Assembly (NCBI GenBank): GCA_934045905.1
Contig: OW203773.1
Location: 20,695,246 to 20,759,245, forward strand
Length of the DNA stretch: 64,000 bases
Direction: 5' to 3'
From: Leuctra nigra
Taxonomy: Eukaryota > Arthropoda > Insecta > Plecoptera > Leuctridae
Under the pieces are notes generated by a model. The model was not told where the DNA came from and searched no databases. It saw only the letters and a list, made by a program, of their open reading frames with translations. The position numbers were made by a program, and so were the translations under genes. Below, in pieces: positions 11,718-21,940 of this stretch. The number at the start of each line of letters is the position of its first letter. Position 1 is the first letter of the stretch.

Positions 11718-13807
11718 TTACATATTAAACATACTAACTACCTCTGCCTTTTCTTCCAGAGAGGGTTTTTTTAAAGCTATTCTCTTGCTATTGGCTTTCT
11801 TTTTAGTTGAAAAGAACCTTCTCTGTGGCTCTATCTTTTTATTCGCTGGCGAAATGTCTTTTTCTGTTGACACTAGGATAGGCACAATATTTCCTGTTAT
11901 ATTGAGGTCCAATAAGCGCTCTGTTATCTTCATTTGACCCAACGCATCTCTCAGAATATCAACACTGGTTTGACTTTGCAGCTTTGTTTCAAGTCTCTGA
12001 AGTAACGCAGAACAATCCATACGATATCGCTCAATATCATTATGGCAGGGATTCTTCAGTGTCTGGAGATGCATTTCCAATTCCGGGTTACCATCATCAT
12101 TGCATGGGTTATCGATTGGAACTGATTCTAATTCTAGGTTCTGAATACTTTCATTTCCTTTCAAACGACTATCAACGCTATTTGATATTAGATACCTGCC
12201 TAGTAGATGCAAATGTTTGCACATTACATTCTTGATATAGAAATCTGTGCAGGTACATGCGAACTCGTGAATGCAAGTTTTGCACTCAACACAGTTAAGT
12301 GCACAATCGCTATTGCAAGTGATATCTGTTTTTCTAATGGTGTAGACCGTTTGTGGATTTGATTCTGATGTAACGTTCCAAACACCGTCGCCGACTTCAT
12401 TCAATAAAGTGAATACTAAACGAAGCGAACTTAAATGTCGTTTATGACAGTTTGCTACTTTACTGGACACCTTACCTTTTGTTAGTTTTACTACCCTATC
12501 AAACTGTTTGTCCCTTACCATTTTGACGAGTACGTGAATGGTCTTGTCAAGCCTTTTCATTTTTCTACCTTGTCCGTAGATGTATTTCAGCAAATGGTGC
12601 ATGCTTTCCAAAAACATATTCGTATTTATACCCGTCGCTTTTCGAAAGCAGTATGCCCACTGACGCACTCTGCCCGCATACTCACTCTTAAAATATCTTC
12701 CAAACTCTATTGTCGAGGGCTTGTTAACAAAATCTACAATAATCTTCGGCAAAAGCTCAAGAAATGTGTCGGAATCTCTTTCCTCTAGCAATGTTCTGAT
12801 TTTCTTGTATGCCTCTGCCTGTTCCTCCTTATCAGTAATGAGAGATAATTTACCTCGCCATGCTCTATCGACATGCCACGTACATAAGAGGTGGTGTTCA
12901 ACAGTGCCCATGACTGAGCTCCAGGCCGAATATAGCTGATCTGCGTCATCGCTCATAAAAGTTGTGCTTTTAATAATGCCAACTTTTTCAGCAATCTTCT
13001 GAAAGAAGATCTTGATCATCAAATAGTCAATCCGGTTGCTGAGCATAAATGCCACGGGAAAACCTTCTCCATGTTCATCAACGACCATTACCGTCGTCAA
13101 CTGGAAATCATATTTGTTCGTTCCATGTGTGGAATCCATACATACAATGTTCGGTCCAAATATTTTTAACATTTCTGCCTGAGCAGGACTCATTATTACT
13201 AAACAAAAATCCTTTGGATTTAATGCATCGTCTGACTCAAGCTGGGGCTTGTAAAATAGCACTGGATTGCTGTCTCCTAAAGATCGCATTTCTTCAACCC
13301 ATAGTTGGACGCTCATTGCATCATTGGCATGCTTACACACTTTTACATTTATACCAAAAGACTCACTAATGTTAACAATGTCCTTGCGAGTCGTTAGGTG
13401 AATCCTGTCAAAATTGTCACACAAACTGCTACGAATCGAATCTAATATTACATATATTGAAACACCTTGCCTCAGCTGACCAGCTATCTCACATCGTTCA
13501 TTGTTTGACATTGACAGATGTTCTAAGTCATTAGTGTGACCGTGATGGGTCATGCAATAGCTGACAGTAACTTTACCACTTGAATGCTCCGAGTACCTAA
13601 TGTAAGATGTGCAATGTGCTCCGATTTTGCGTGATCTTTGACTTTTTAAAAGACGCTTTTTCTCAACGGCTTTGGATACAAAGTTTCCGGCACGGTTGCA
13701 GAAGAGGTATCGACAGCGTGAACCAGTGGCATCGACTCTGCTCGCTCGATGTTTCACATACTGGGCCCGTTCCGTCTTCTCCAGCTCTGTTTTCCACAAT
13801 TGAAAAT
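11718..13807 (-). CDS. MULE transposase, main exon
   Basis: This exon encodes about 695 residues of a Mutator-like transposase, the enzyme that cuts and pastes the surrounding element in the nucleus. Numbering from the TTG codon at 13799, the DDE catalytic triad is probably D222 (MDSTHGTNKYDF), D284 or D285 (FMSDDADQLY) and E398 (NMFLESMHH). A CTWH motif lies at 306-309. A SWIM zinc finger follows, with C515-x-C517 and C527-x-H529. The N-terminal part is Cys/His-rich (CRYLFC and HC). The exon begins after TTTTTACAG at 13808-13816 with two codon bases, exactly completing the single base left by the exon at 14455. It ends in a TAG at 11718-11720 and is uninterrupted. It is not itself a complete gene: the upstream exon carries a frame break. 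Confidence 0.85.
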
Positions 13808-14454
13808 CTGTAAAAATAGAAACTTTAATATTCCTTTATTTATTACTTTATAATATTACCTACTTTATTATTACATTATTTTATTTATTACCATATAATA
13901 TTACTTTAATATTTTAAATACCTAACAGAACAAATTATATTGTTATTTCATTACAATTTTTCTATTAACTGCCAATTTCTTGCTTCATTTTTCCAAGTTA
14001 ACTCATTTTAAACATTTAAACACGTTAAATATTCCATTTAATTTTTGCCGAGAAACAAGTACTACACAAACGTTCAGTGAAAATTTCATCAAACTTGCTG
14101 TTGGTTTATGAGAAAAGTGGTCAAATGCAAGACATTAGTTTTGAGATAATCGCAGTTGTGGTTGTTGCTGTAACACTGCAAACAGGCAATACCAGCCTCA
14201 TACCGAGTTATCTAAACTCATTCCTAAATTCATCTCTTCTGATGTATTCTTACTTTTTATACAATTTGCCAGCACTCCCCAAGTGATGGTCTGCAATTTG
14301 TATTCGTCATTGTCTAGCGAGCAATTGTGAGCGGCTTGCAAAGCGAACATCGGAGCATCGCAACCGTCCGACTAAATAATTAATTACTCAAGTTCTATCT
14401 ATTCTATCTTCTTTCTAGATGCCGGTAACAACTACGGATAAACAACATACATAC

Positions 14455-14692
14455 CTTGCAAGGAATCAAAAGACCTTGTCTCCACTTGCATGCCTTGACC
14501 ATGAATCTCCGTTAGATGCTTCCGAAGCTTGTCTTGAAAGTTACAAGTAAATTGGCATTTCGCTTCTTTGCAAGAAATGGTCAATCTTCTGTAACTTTCA
14601 TTTGATGCACATTTTTCTTGTGTTTGTACAGGCTAGCCCGGCCTGCCAGTATTTTGTCGCAGAGAACACACTGTAGTGACGAATCATCTGCC
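14455..14692 (-). pseudogene. MULE transposase, C2H2 zinc-finger exon with a frame break
   Basis: On the minus strand the first half reads a C2H2-like finger (CVLC, then HKKNVH). The second half reads another Cys/His module (CQFTC, then HLTEIH) in a different frame. The switch lies near 14590-14610. The exon has consensus borders (acceptor TTACAG before 14692, donor GGTATG after 14455), and the outer phases fit both neighbours. Its 238 nt is one short of what would keep the frame. I infer a 1-nt deletion, a sequencing error or an unrecognised tiny intron. Zinc fingers at this position would bind the element ends. Confidence 0.6.
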
Positions 14693-14800
14693 CTGTAACA
14701 TAACAATGTTTAGTTTACAATATATCTACATCTTTGCATAGGTATTATACAAATTCCTTCAATCATTAAAATGTAGGTAATATCATGGAATTATACTAAC

Positions 14801-14841
14801 TTTTTCATCTTCTTTGTGGTGTTTACTTCATTTTCGTCCAT
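14801..14841 (-). CDS. MULE transposase, first coding exon
   Basis: ATG at 14841-14839 begins a 41-nt exon encoding MDENEVNTTKKMK plus two bases, followed by the donor GTTAGT. The two leftover bases join the first base of the 14692 exon to make a Lys codon, keeping phase. The start lies about 80 bp inside the right terminal inverted repeat, a sensible place for a transposase start. Short exons are easy to misplace, so confidence is moderate. Confidence 0.55.
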
Positions 14842-14991
14842 TGTAACGCGTCACCTTAACCTACAAATTGAAGACTGCAGGAACGCAGGTGTTTGGGTGG
14901 TGACTGGTGGCAACAAGACAACTTTCGCGCCGATTTTTTAAATTTGTGTACCAATCACAGGAAGGCAACAAAGCTGTCGCTAGACGCTTGT

Positions 14992-15890
14992 GGGACAATT
15001 AGGTAGTTCTTTTCGCAAATTCTTTAATTATCTTTGGCTATACTAACAGCCTTTTACTTTTTACACCTAGTGTAGAAAGGTGAGATATTTCAAAATATCT
15101 CGACCCTTCTCATAAATGTATTAGTCCGGTACCTATCAAGAGGTCGAAAATGATACTCCAGTGGAGCTTTTAGTTAGAAGTATGGGCACCATGACCATGA
15201 TACCATGATCCTTGGGTCTTTGAGTGTCTAAATCGCGTTGGTGCCAAAGTTGCATGCGCGTAGGAGGCTGCAGGGGGGTGGTGGGGCCGGCGTATCTAGT
15301 TACATCAATTGCAGCCAAACGGCTAGTGATAGGTATACATTTTGTAAGGAAATAAAAGTTGCTTTTTCCAAATTTGTATGAAAGGTGCTCTGGATCATCG
15401 CAAACAAAATGGCTATCTTGGAATTTGGTAAGAAGTTCATTTGACAAATAAAATTGACCTGAATCAATCAGTCTATTGCTCAAAAGTTGCTAAAATCTAC
15501 ATATTTGTAACAAAATAGGTATACGAAATTTAAATAATTGTGCAAAATATTCTACAGCTCTCAAACTTTGCAGATATAAAGAACTAACGCAACGAAACAA
15601 TAAAAAGCAAATGTATATTGTTCCAATGGATTATTATTTTTGCCACCAGGGGCGCTGAAAGTTTTAAATTTGTAATCCCTCTTTTGCACGTAAACGGTGC
15701 ATCTTAAATTTGTTAAAAAAAATCATGTAGGTAGTGACCTATTTATATGCGCAATATATAAGAACTAAAAGTTTTGAGCGATGCATATATGCTTTACTAT
15801 CCCATTGAGACAAATGGGACACACCCTGACACAAAGACAATTGTCTTTCCTAGGGTATACACACTGCAATTGTAATATATTTGTAACTTT
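14992..15890. other. Intergenic stretch, no gene supported
   Basis: AT-rich with no recognised coding sequence. The 115-codon open frame at 15136-15483 (minus) shows no domain and lies in repeat-like sequence. Confidence 0.4.
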
Positions 15891-15930
15891 ACAACAATAA
15901 AAATCTTGAAATCTTGAATCTTGAAATCGT
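15780..15930 (+). repeat. Probable 3' terminus of a non-LTR retrotransposon
   Basis: A non-coding segment ends with AATAAA at 15896-15901 followed by a short tandem run of TCTTGAAA/TCTTGAA units (15903-15928). A polyadenylation signal followed by a microsatellite-like tail is characteristic of many insect non-LTR elements; compare the CTTGAA tail at 7410. No coding part is preserved. Confidence 0.4.
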
Positions 15931-16154
15931 GGTCGAAAGATTTTTTTTTGCATTTTCTCTTGTAGAGACGTTAAACTAATTACTTATTTTCATAAAATTT
16001 GTATCAAATGTTTATGTATCACAATAAGCCTTGGGTCGGAGCTGTAACTTAGGTAAGTTACTTACATTGAGACATTAAATTGCGAATATTTTCATAAAAT
16101 TTTAGCAATTATACTAAACAATACTAGTAAACAATTAGCACTGGTTTAATGCCA

Positions 16155-17795
16155 ACTATTCGTCACTAAAAGTTGCATTGAGCGCTCTGCCGGCAGAAAG
16201 TGGCACTAGTGATTGGGGTATTAGAACCAATTTCTCATAAGCAACATGCTAAGTTTAAACACCTCTACATCAGGCACTATTAAACGTAGAACCTTAAAAA
16301 TAATTACCAGTATAAAAAAGATTATGCTTTTTCGATCTGTCACCTCAGAATTTTTATCCGAGTTCAAATTGCAGTCTCAGAATGATGCAAACATGAAATG
16401 CGTCAGCCAATGAGAAGCTAGCTCCGCCCATCGACCAACCAATCATGTCACTCCAGAAGTGTTATTACTTAGAATTTTAAGTTTTATTTCACAATTATCT
16501 ATTATCCATCAACAGAAACGAATAGTTACTGTATGTTCATACATTCATTGAGCGAGCGTAGCGAGCGTCACCACGGTACTCTTATGGCACTTTCTCTGTG
16601 TGTTTTTTTGTTTTTCTTTGTGTGGTCACAACCCCGGTCAAACCGCTCAAGCAATCGATCTGAAATTTTGTACACATTCGACGCTAAAAGTATCAATAGA
16701 TGGCGCTGCGGTCACTGTGAATATTTTCAAGATGGCGAGAGTAATGAGGACTCTGTTCACCTCCAACATGGTTTCTTATGGCAAAACATGGTTAAAAAAC
16801 ACGCAATTAACAGGATATTCAGACCATTGAAGTCCTTTTTAACCTGATACTCTGCAAACTCATGAATGTATGAACATACAGTAACTATTAATTTCCGTTA
16901 ATTCGCACAACCAAGGTCAGTTCTGCACTCTAGTGGTAGAGATGTGGTACTAGAGGAAAGGGTTCAACATTCAATTATCCATAAGGAACCTGTAGAGTTT
17001 GGATACCTCTACATCATACACTATTAAACATAGAACCATAAAAATTGTAAGTAGTATAGAAAAGATTATGCTTATTCGATCTGTCACCTCAGAAATGCAT
17101 TTATTGTGTCTAAATAATTATAAAATAACTTTCCGTATGAAGCTAATACGGCTTATACTGTAGCCTGATTGGTCTGTTGAACCATTTCCTTTACTCTGAT
17201 TGGCTGCTGCATTTCATGTTTGCATGATTATTACGCTGCAATTTAACCTCGGAGAAAAATTCTGAGGTGACAGATCGATAAAGCATAATCTTTTCTATAC
17301 TCGTTACTTTTTTCAGGGTTCTATGTTTAATAGTGTATGAAGTAGAGGTATCCAAACTCTACACGTTCCTTATGGAGAATTGAATGTTGAACCCTTTCCT
17401 CTAGTACCACATCTCTACCACTAGAGTGCAGAACTGATCTTGGTTGTGCGAATGGATAATAGATAATTTTTAAATAAAACTTAAAATTTTCAGTAATAAT
17501 ACTTCTAGAGTGACATGATTGGTTGGTCGATGGGCGGAGCTAGCTTCTCATTGGCTGACGCATTTCATGTTTGCATCATTCTGAGACTGCAATTTGAACT
17601 CGGAGAAAAATTCTGAGGTGACAGATCGAAAAAGCATAATCTTTTCTATAACTGTAATTATTTTTAAGTTTCTATGTTTAATAGTGCCTGATGTAGAGGT
17701 GTCTAAACTTAGCATGTTGCTTATGAGAAATTAATTCTGTCCTCAAACCTCTAGTGCTACTTCCTGCCGTCAGAGCACACATTGCAACTTTTAGT
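16155..17795. repeat. Nested palindromic element, first cluster
   Basis: The outer arms (about 16155-16522 and 17449-17795) are inverted, sharing AAGCAACATGCTAAGTTTA, GATCTGTCACCTCAGAATTT and GCTAGCTCCGCCCATCGACC. Inside lies a related palindrome at about 16893-17452. Outer and inner arms are homologous to each other around GATTATGCTT and CTGTCACCTCAGAA. A TA-flanked MITE (16525-16885) sits between them. No coding potential is visible. The pattern suggests repeated insertion of one palindromic family into itself. Confidence 0.65.
16525..16885. mobile_element. Tc1/mariner-like MITE, TA target duplication
   Basis: Inverted ends GTTACTGTATGTTCATACAT (16525) and the matching right end finishing CATACAGTAAC at 16885 are each bordered by TA (16523-16524 and 16886-16887). 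The element is 361 bp and lacks a transposase. Internal sequence from about 16660 to 16870 recurs inverted at about 18670-18865, where the terminal repeats are not present. TA duplication with short TIRs suits the Tc1/mariner superfamily; no enzyme confirms it. Confidence 0.6.
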
Positions 17796-18639
17796 GTCGA
17801 ATACTAACGTAATCTATGAGGTCCCTGGGATCGTTTTTGAACGGGCTCCTGTGATTGGTTCAAATTTAAAAAAAATTATCTTTCGATTGGTTGTTCCGAT
17901 CAATTTGAAATTTAGCAAAGTCATTTCAACCAACAATTTACCCAATCATAATAAATTTCAGCCAAATCCTCCCATTGGTTCAAATTTGAAACCATTTTTA
18001 CGGTGATTTTTGTAATTTAAACTAGAACAGATTGACCGATCAACTTGAAACTTCGCGTGGTCATTGGTACCAACATTTTAGATATTTTTGCCAATTTTCA
18101 GTCTAATCTGTCGTTATTTTCAAAAGTTTTGTCATTTTAAGGTCATTTTATTCCATAATCTTGAAAAATGTATACTAAATTGTCATCCCTGCCTTCTTTA
18201 AGCTTCTGTTCCAAGGCAAGGCCTGTAGAGCAGCCAAGCTATCCACAATGTTCAGTAAAATGAAAGCATTTTTGAGCTAGCGCATAAAATCGGATGCAGT
18301 ACGAAGGCCAAATCCTCTAATTGGTTTAAGTTTAAATAATGTCTTCTGATTGGTCGACAATAAAAATGTTCACATTAAGTTCAAATTTTGCATGGTGATC
18401 AAGACCAACTTAATATAAAATTTTACATATTGTAAGCCCAATCAGTCAAGTATTAATTGTAATTTTACGAGTTGAGAATGGGATGTTACAAGAGATTTCT
18501 GGAGAAGGTATGTAGGTAAGACCTCACGACACAATGGATCTGTTATTCATCCAGAGTATTATGGAGATTGAAAAATTGCAGAGAAAATCGTCTTGTGCCG
18601 TGTCGTGCATCGTTACTATGGGGATGTTGCATGTTCTGT
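17796..18639. other. Intergenic repeat-rich stretch
   Basis: No gene. The word ATTGGTTCAAATTT and close variants recur (17856, 17971, 18320), interspersed with GATCAA and TTGAAATTT phrases, suggesting a degenerate tandem or dispersed repeat. Confidence 0.4.
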
Positions 18640-18677
18640 GCTCGCTCATCAACGCGTAACACTGAGCGTTTTCCTAG
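18640..18677 (+). repeat. Helitron 3' terminus, copy A
   Basis: GCTCGCTCATCAACGCGT leads to GAGCGTTTTCCTAG, followed by T. The Helitron signature is a short hairpin about ten bases before a terminal CTRR, with a T of the target next. The same end recurs at 29647-29684 and 58616-58646. The 5' boundary was not found. Confidence 0.6.
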
Positions 18678-18869
18678 TAAGTTTACATAGTATTAGATTA
18701 AAAAGGACTTCAATTGTCTGAATATCCCGTTAATTGCGTGTTTTTGAACCATGTTTTGCCATAAGAAACCACGTTGGACGTGAACAGAGTACCCGTAACT
18801 CCCACCATCTTGAAAATTATCACAGTGACCGCAGCGCTATCTATTGATACTTTTAGTGGCGAATACCTA

Positions 18870-19424
18870 TTCGCACAATCAAGATCAGCTCTGCACTCTA
18901 GTGGTGGAGATGTGGTACTAGAGGAAAGGGTTCAACATTCAATTCTCCATAAGGAACCTGTAGAGTTTGGATACCTCTACTTCATACACTATTAAACATA
19001 GAACCCTGAAAAAAGTAACGAGTATAGAAAAGATTATGCTTTATCGATCTGTCACCTCAGAATTTTTCTCCGAGGTTAAATTGCAGCGTAATAATCATGC
19101 AAACATGAAATGCAGCAGCCAATCAGAGTACAGGAAATGGTTCAACAGACCAATCAGGCTACAGTATAAGCCGTATTAGCTTCATACGGAAAGTTATTTT
19201 ATAATTATTTAGACACAATAAATGCATTTCTGAGGTGACAGATCGAATAAGCATAATCTTTTCTATACTACTTACAATTTTTATGGTTCTATGTTTAATA
19301 GAGTATGATGTAGAGGTATCCAAACTCTACAGGTTCCTTATGGATAATTGAATGTTGAACCCTTTCCTCTAGTACCACATCTCTACCACTAGAGTGCAGA
19401 ACTGATCTTGGTTGTGCGAATGGT
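18870..19424. repeat. Palindromic element, inverted copy of 16893-17452
   Basis: This is a near-complete reverse complement of the inner palindrome at 16893-17452. The off-centre marker GACACAATAAATGCATTTC lies in the right half here and the left half there. Both contain TCTGCACTCTAGTGGT near the ends and an inverted centre. It is followed directly by one arm of a GCCAAGTC hairpin. Confidence 0.7.
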
Positions 19425-19426
19425 AT

Positions 19427-19548
19427 CCCCAAAAAACACTCTGTGTAAAAATACCAGCCAAGTCTCTTCAACTATAAAAAAATGGAAGAAATCTAAAAAT
19501 CATCACTGAAAAGTAGTGATATCAAAAAATGGGCCAAGTCATATACCT
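19427..19548 (+). repeat. Single hairpin arm of the GCCAAGTC element
   Basis: CCCCAAAAAACACTCTGTG, AGCCAAGTCTCTTCAAC and GTAGTGATATCAAAAAATG match the left arm of the copy at 37637. The partner arm and the tail are absent, so this is a solo arm. Confidence 0.65.
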
Positions 19549-20143
19549 AGCTAAGTCATATAGCCCAGCCATCCTCTTCAAAATCCCGTAAACCACAGTT
19601 TACGATTTTATTCTTAAAAATTGCAAAGAAATGTTAAAGCTTAACTTTCATCGCACTAGAGAATTTTAAAGTTACCTAATTGAAAACTTGGCCCCAAAAA
19701 ATCATTACTTATATACCGAGTTAACTTTTTCCAAAAATTCCCGCCGGAGTTAAATTGGATTTTCTTGCCCCCCAAACCCCCTGCGGTCGTGAACGCTATA
19801 CAAATTCTGTTCGTTTTCGGCGCCCTGGCATTTATTTTAATAGGACTGCACCCCTGCTTAGACGTGGATGTGCTTGGCAATCTTTTTACAAGTTTTTGAT
19901 TTTGCGCAGCATGTTTGATCCAATCGTAATCTTTTAGTACCTTTTCCATGGAGCGCAGCTGACGTTCGCTCCGCAAATGATTGATTTACCGATGCTTTGA
20001 TCTCACAAATAACTCTGCGTTTACCAAATAATTGCTGCGACTTTCCATCTCTCCAGTTATTTTTTTTTTATTTTCTTTCTCTCTATTGATATCACCTAAC
20101 TCTACACTTGGCAAATTAAAAAAACGGTAACAAATTTTAAGAG
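19549..20143. other. Intergenic stretch
   Basis: No gene supported. A minus-strand open frame at 19656-19976 has no recognisable domain. Near 19950 GGAGCG and CGCTCC form a small inverted repeat. Confidence 0.4.
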
Positions 20144-20822
20144 TTTTTTTTTTATTTATTAAGTTACATTTTGTATAAATACAGGTGGTAACATTTAATT
20201 TTAATTTAATAATTATAATAATAGTGATAATAGTAATAATGATAATGTCATAATTAATAATTTATATAATACCTAAAATATATTTGTAACTAGTAGGTAA
20301 TTAATACAACTTAAACTAAGAATCTTCTTGACTAACATATTTCAGGAAAATTCATACCGTAGCTCTTTTATAATCTATCATTCTGGCCTCAATTTGTTTA
20401 TCAATCTCTTATGAACTCCCCTACACTCTCTGGCATTGGTTTTATTACATCTTCCTTAAGCTTATTCCATTCTTCTACTGTTCTCCTCACAAATGAATAT
20501 TTTCCTATGTAAGTTCTCGATTCTATTATTTTCACCTTCTCTTCATGATCCCTTCTCCCACGGTAGTCTGCTTTCCTGAGTCTTTGCCTGATCTCATCCC
20601 ACGCACTTCTCCCAGAGTAAGCTCTGAACATATTGCAGAGTCTCATCTCTCTTCTCCTTTCCTGCAACGATTTCCACCCTAGTCCATTAATTATCTCAGT
20701 CACACTCTCTGGCACTCTCTTCAGTCTTATATTTATCCCTGCCCTTTTATTGTCCAGTATGATCCATTTCCTTCTCCTTAGTTTCCCGGTTACCCTCCTA
20801 GCTGCCCATCTTTGAATACTTT
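20144..20822 (-). pseudogene. 3' end of a 5'-truncated non-LTR retrotransposon
   Basis: The minus strand from about 20822 to the stop at 20401 reads IQRWAARRV, then VPESVTEIINGLGWKSL, ERRREMRLC and EEWNKLKEDVI. This is the C-terminal region that follows the reverse-transcriptase domain in jockey/R1-type elements. The downstream AT-rich 3' UTR runs to a T tract at 20144-20153, which is a poly(A) tail on the minus strand. The catalytic part is missing, so this is a dead 5'-truncated copy. The residues kept are uninterrupted, so it may be fairly young. Confidence 0.75.
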
Positions 20823-21065
20823 CTATTGAAATAATTTATTCTATTAGTTATTTCCATTGAAATGAGAGGTCATCTACTGTAGGACGAGGAGATCGCTTGG
20901 ACTGACTTCTGATGGTGCGATTTGTCGGCGTATCAGATTATTTGAGCGATGATCATTTTTTTGTATGATACTTTAGGAAGGACTGCAACTGAAATCAATG
21001 CTCACGCCTTCGGAATACAAGTCCAAGACGTCACCTCTGAGACTAATCTGCTTGGTGTCTTTCAG
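20823..21065. other. Upstream sequence of the Ly6-like gene
   Basis: No earlier coding exon recognised with confidence. The reading frame of the next exon stays open back to an ATG at 20949, but CTTGGTGTCTTTCAG at 21051-21065 looks like a splice acceptor. The true start may therefore lie in an exon further upstream. Confidence 0.4.
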
Positions 21066-21256
21066 TTGCTGCCATGTGTCCTCATCTGCCTACTGGTCAT
21101 GATTGCACTCACAACTGCAGAGGTTAAGCTTGACAAGCTCTTCTGCTTCCACTGCGAGAGAAAAGACCCCAAGTGTTCGAATCCAACAAAAGACATGCTC
21201 AAAGAATGTGACTTTGGGGTTGGGTATGGGTGCTGTTTATCCACTCAAACAGAAAG
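21066..21256 (+). CDS. Ly6-like cysteine-rich protein, 5' coding exon
   Basis: The exon encodes a hydrophobic signal-like segment (LLPCVLICLLVMIALTTA) followed by EVKLDKLFCFHC, then further cysteines ending in a CC pair. It ends at AAAG before GTATAT (donor at 21257) with two bases of an Arg codon left over. The exon at 25888 begins with the one base needed. Start uncertain: in-frame ATGs exist at 20949 and 21099, or the ATG may lie in an unseen upstream exon. The predicted product is secreted and then probably membrane-anchored. Spaced cysteines beginning with CxxC resemble the Ly6/uPAR fold, but I cannot confirm disulphide pairing. Confidence 0.65.
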
Positions 21257-21896
21257 GTATATTTTACATTAATTCATTTGCTCGCGAAGTAATAAGAAAT
21301 CGGGTTCCCTATTTTTGTTGAAAATGTTTGGAATGACGAATTGGGCCTGGCAAAGTGGATTCAGATAAATTAATATTGACAAGTTTGAAGATTTCGCTTG
21401 ATTTCACATCTAGTCGAACATTTTCGTATGCTATTTCATTTTCAATCGGATTCGATTGGTTTTCGAACAGATAAGCGATACGTGATGGAGCCACTTCTGC
21501 CAGGAAACTTTTTAGATGCACTATTATATTTTGAAGTTTCGTGTTTCCATAGGGCAGTGAAAAAGGAGAAACAATTGAAATTGAAATTTAGTTACAAGTT
21601 TACTTTTTCAGCCATAACAAGCAACTAAAGCATATTTATATAAATATCCCCATGATATCCTCCATTATCCCCCCTATGTCTAGTACCAAAGAATCCACAA
21701 GAGGTCAGTCGTGTTCCTTATGTTTTCGAATAGTTAATGGCGCGTTGACAGCTAGGTTATTTCAAGCGAGCGGAGCGAGCGTCTTTATTTGAACCTATCG
21801 CTCAAATCTCTGTTTGTTTTTTGTAAGAATGTTTGTGTGTGCTTTATTCATCTCCTGCCAAACGAAGTAACTGATCAGGCCAATTATATCAATGGA

Positions 21897-21940
21897 TCTA
21901 GTGGAACGGTCGCTCCACGCCAGCCAAGTCGTACGGCGCG
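21897..21940 (-). repeat. Terminal fragment of the GCCAAGTC element
   Basis: TCTAGTGGAACGGTCGCTCC followed by CAGCCAAGTCGTAC matches the palindromic end at 1474 and 10062 with small changes. Similarity ends near 21940. Confidence 0.6.

Larger units (their letters stand above)
10686..14978 (-). mobile_element. Mutator-like (MULE) DNA transposon
   Basis: Terminal inverted repeats of about 55 bp lie at 10686-10741 and 14923-14978. Both run GACAGC, then the CGTGATTGGTT or CTGTGATTGGT block, then AAAATCGGCGCG, reading inwards. Direct flanking repeats GCTAGACGCTCGT (10673-10685) and GCTAGACGCTTGT (14979-14991) differ at one base and could be the target duplication plus adjoining bases. The interior encodes a MULE transposase on the minus strand. 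A 93-bp segment at 10802-10894 is repeated directly at 10940-11032, internal to the left end. Confidence 0.8.

Noticed and set aside
19656..19976. 106-codon minus-strand open frame
   Set aside because: No domain match by eye and it lies in repeat-like sequence; kept as intergenic.
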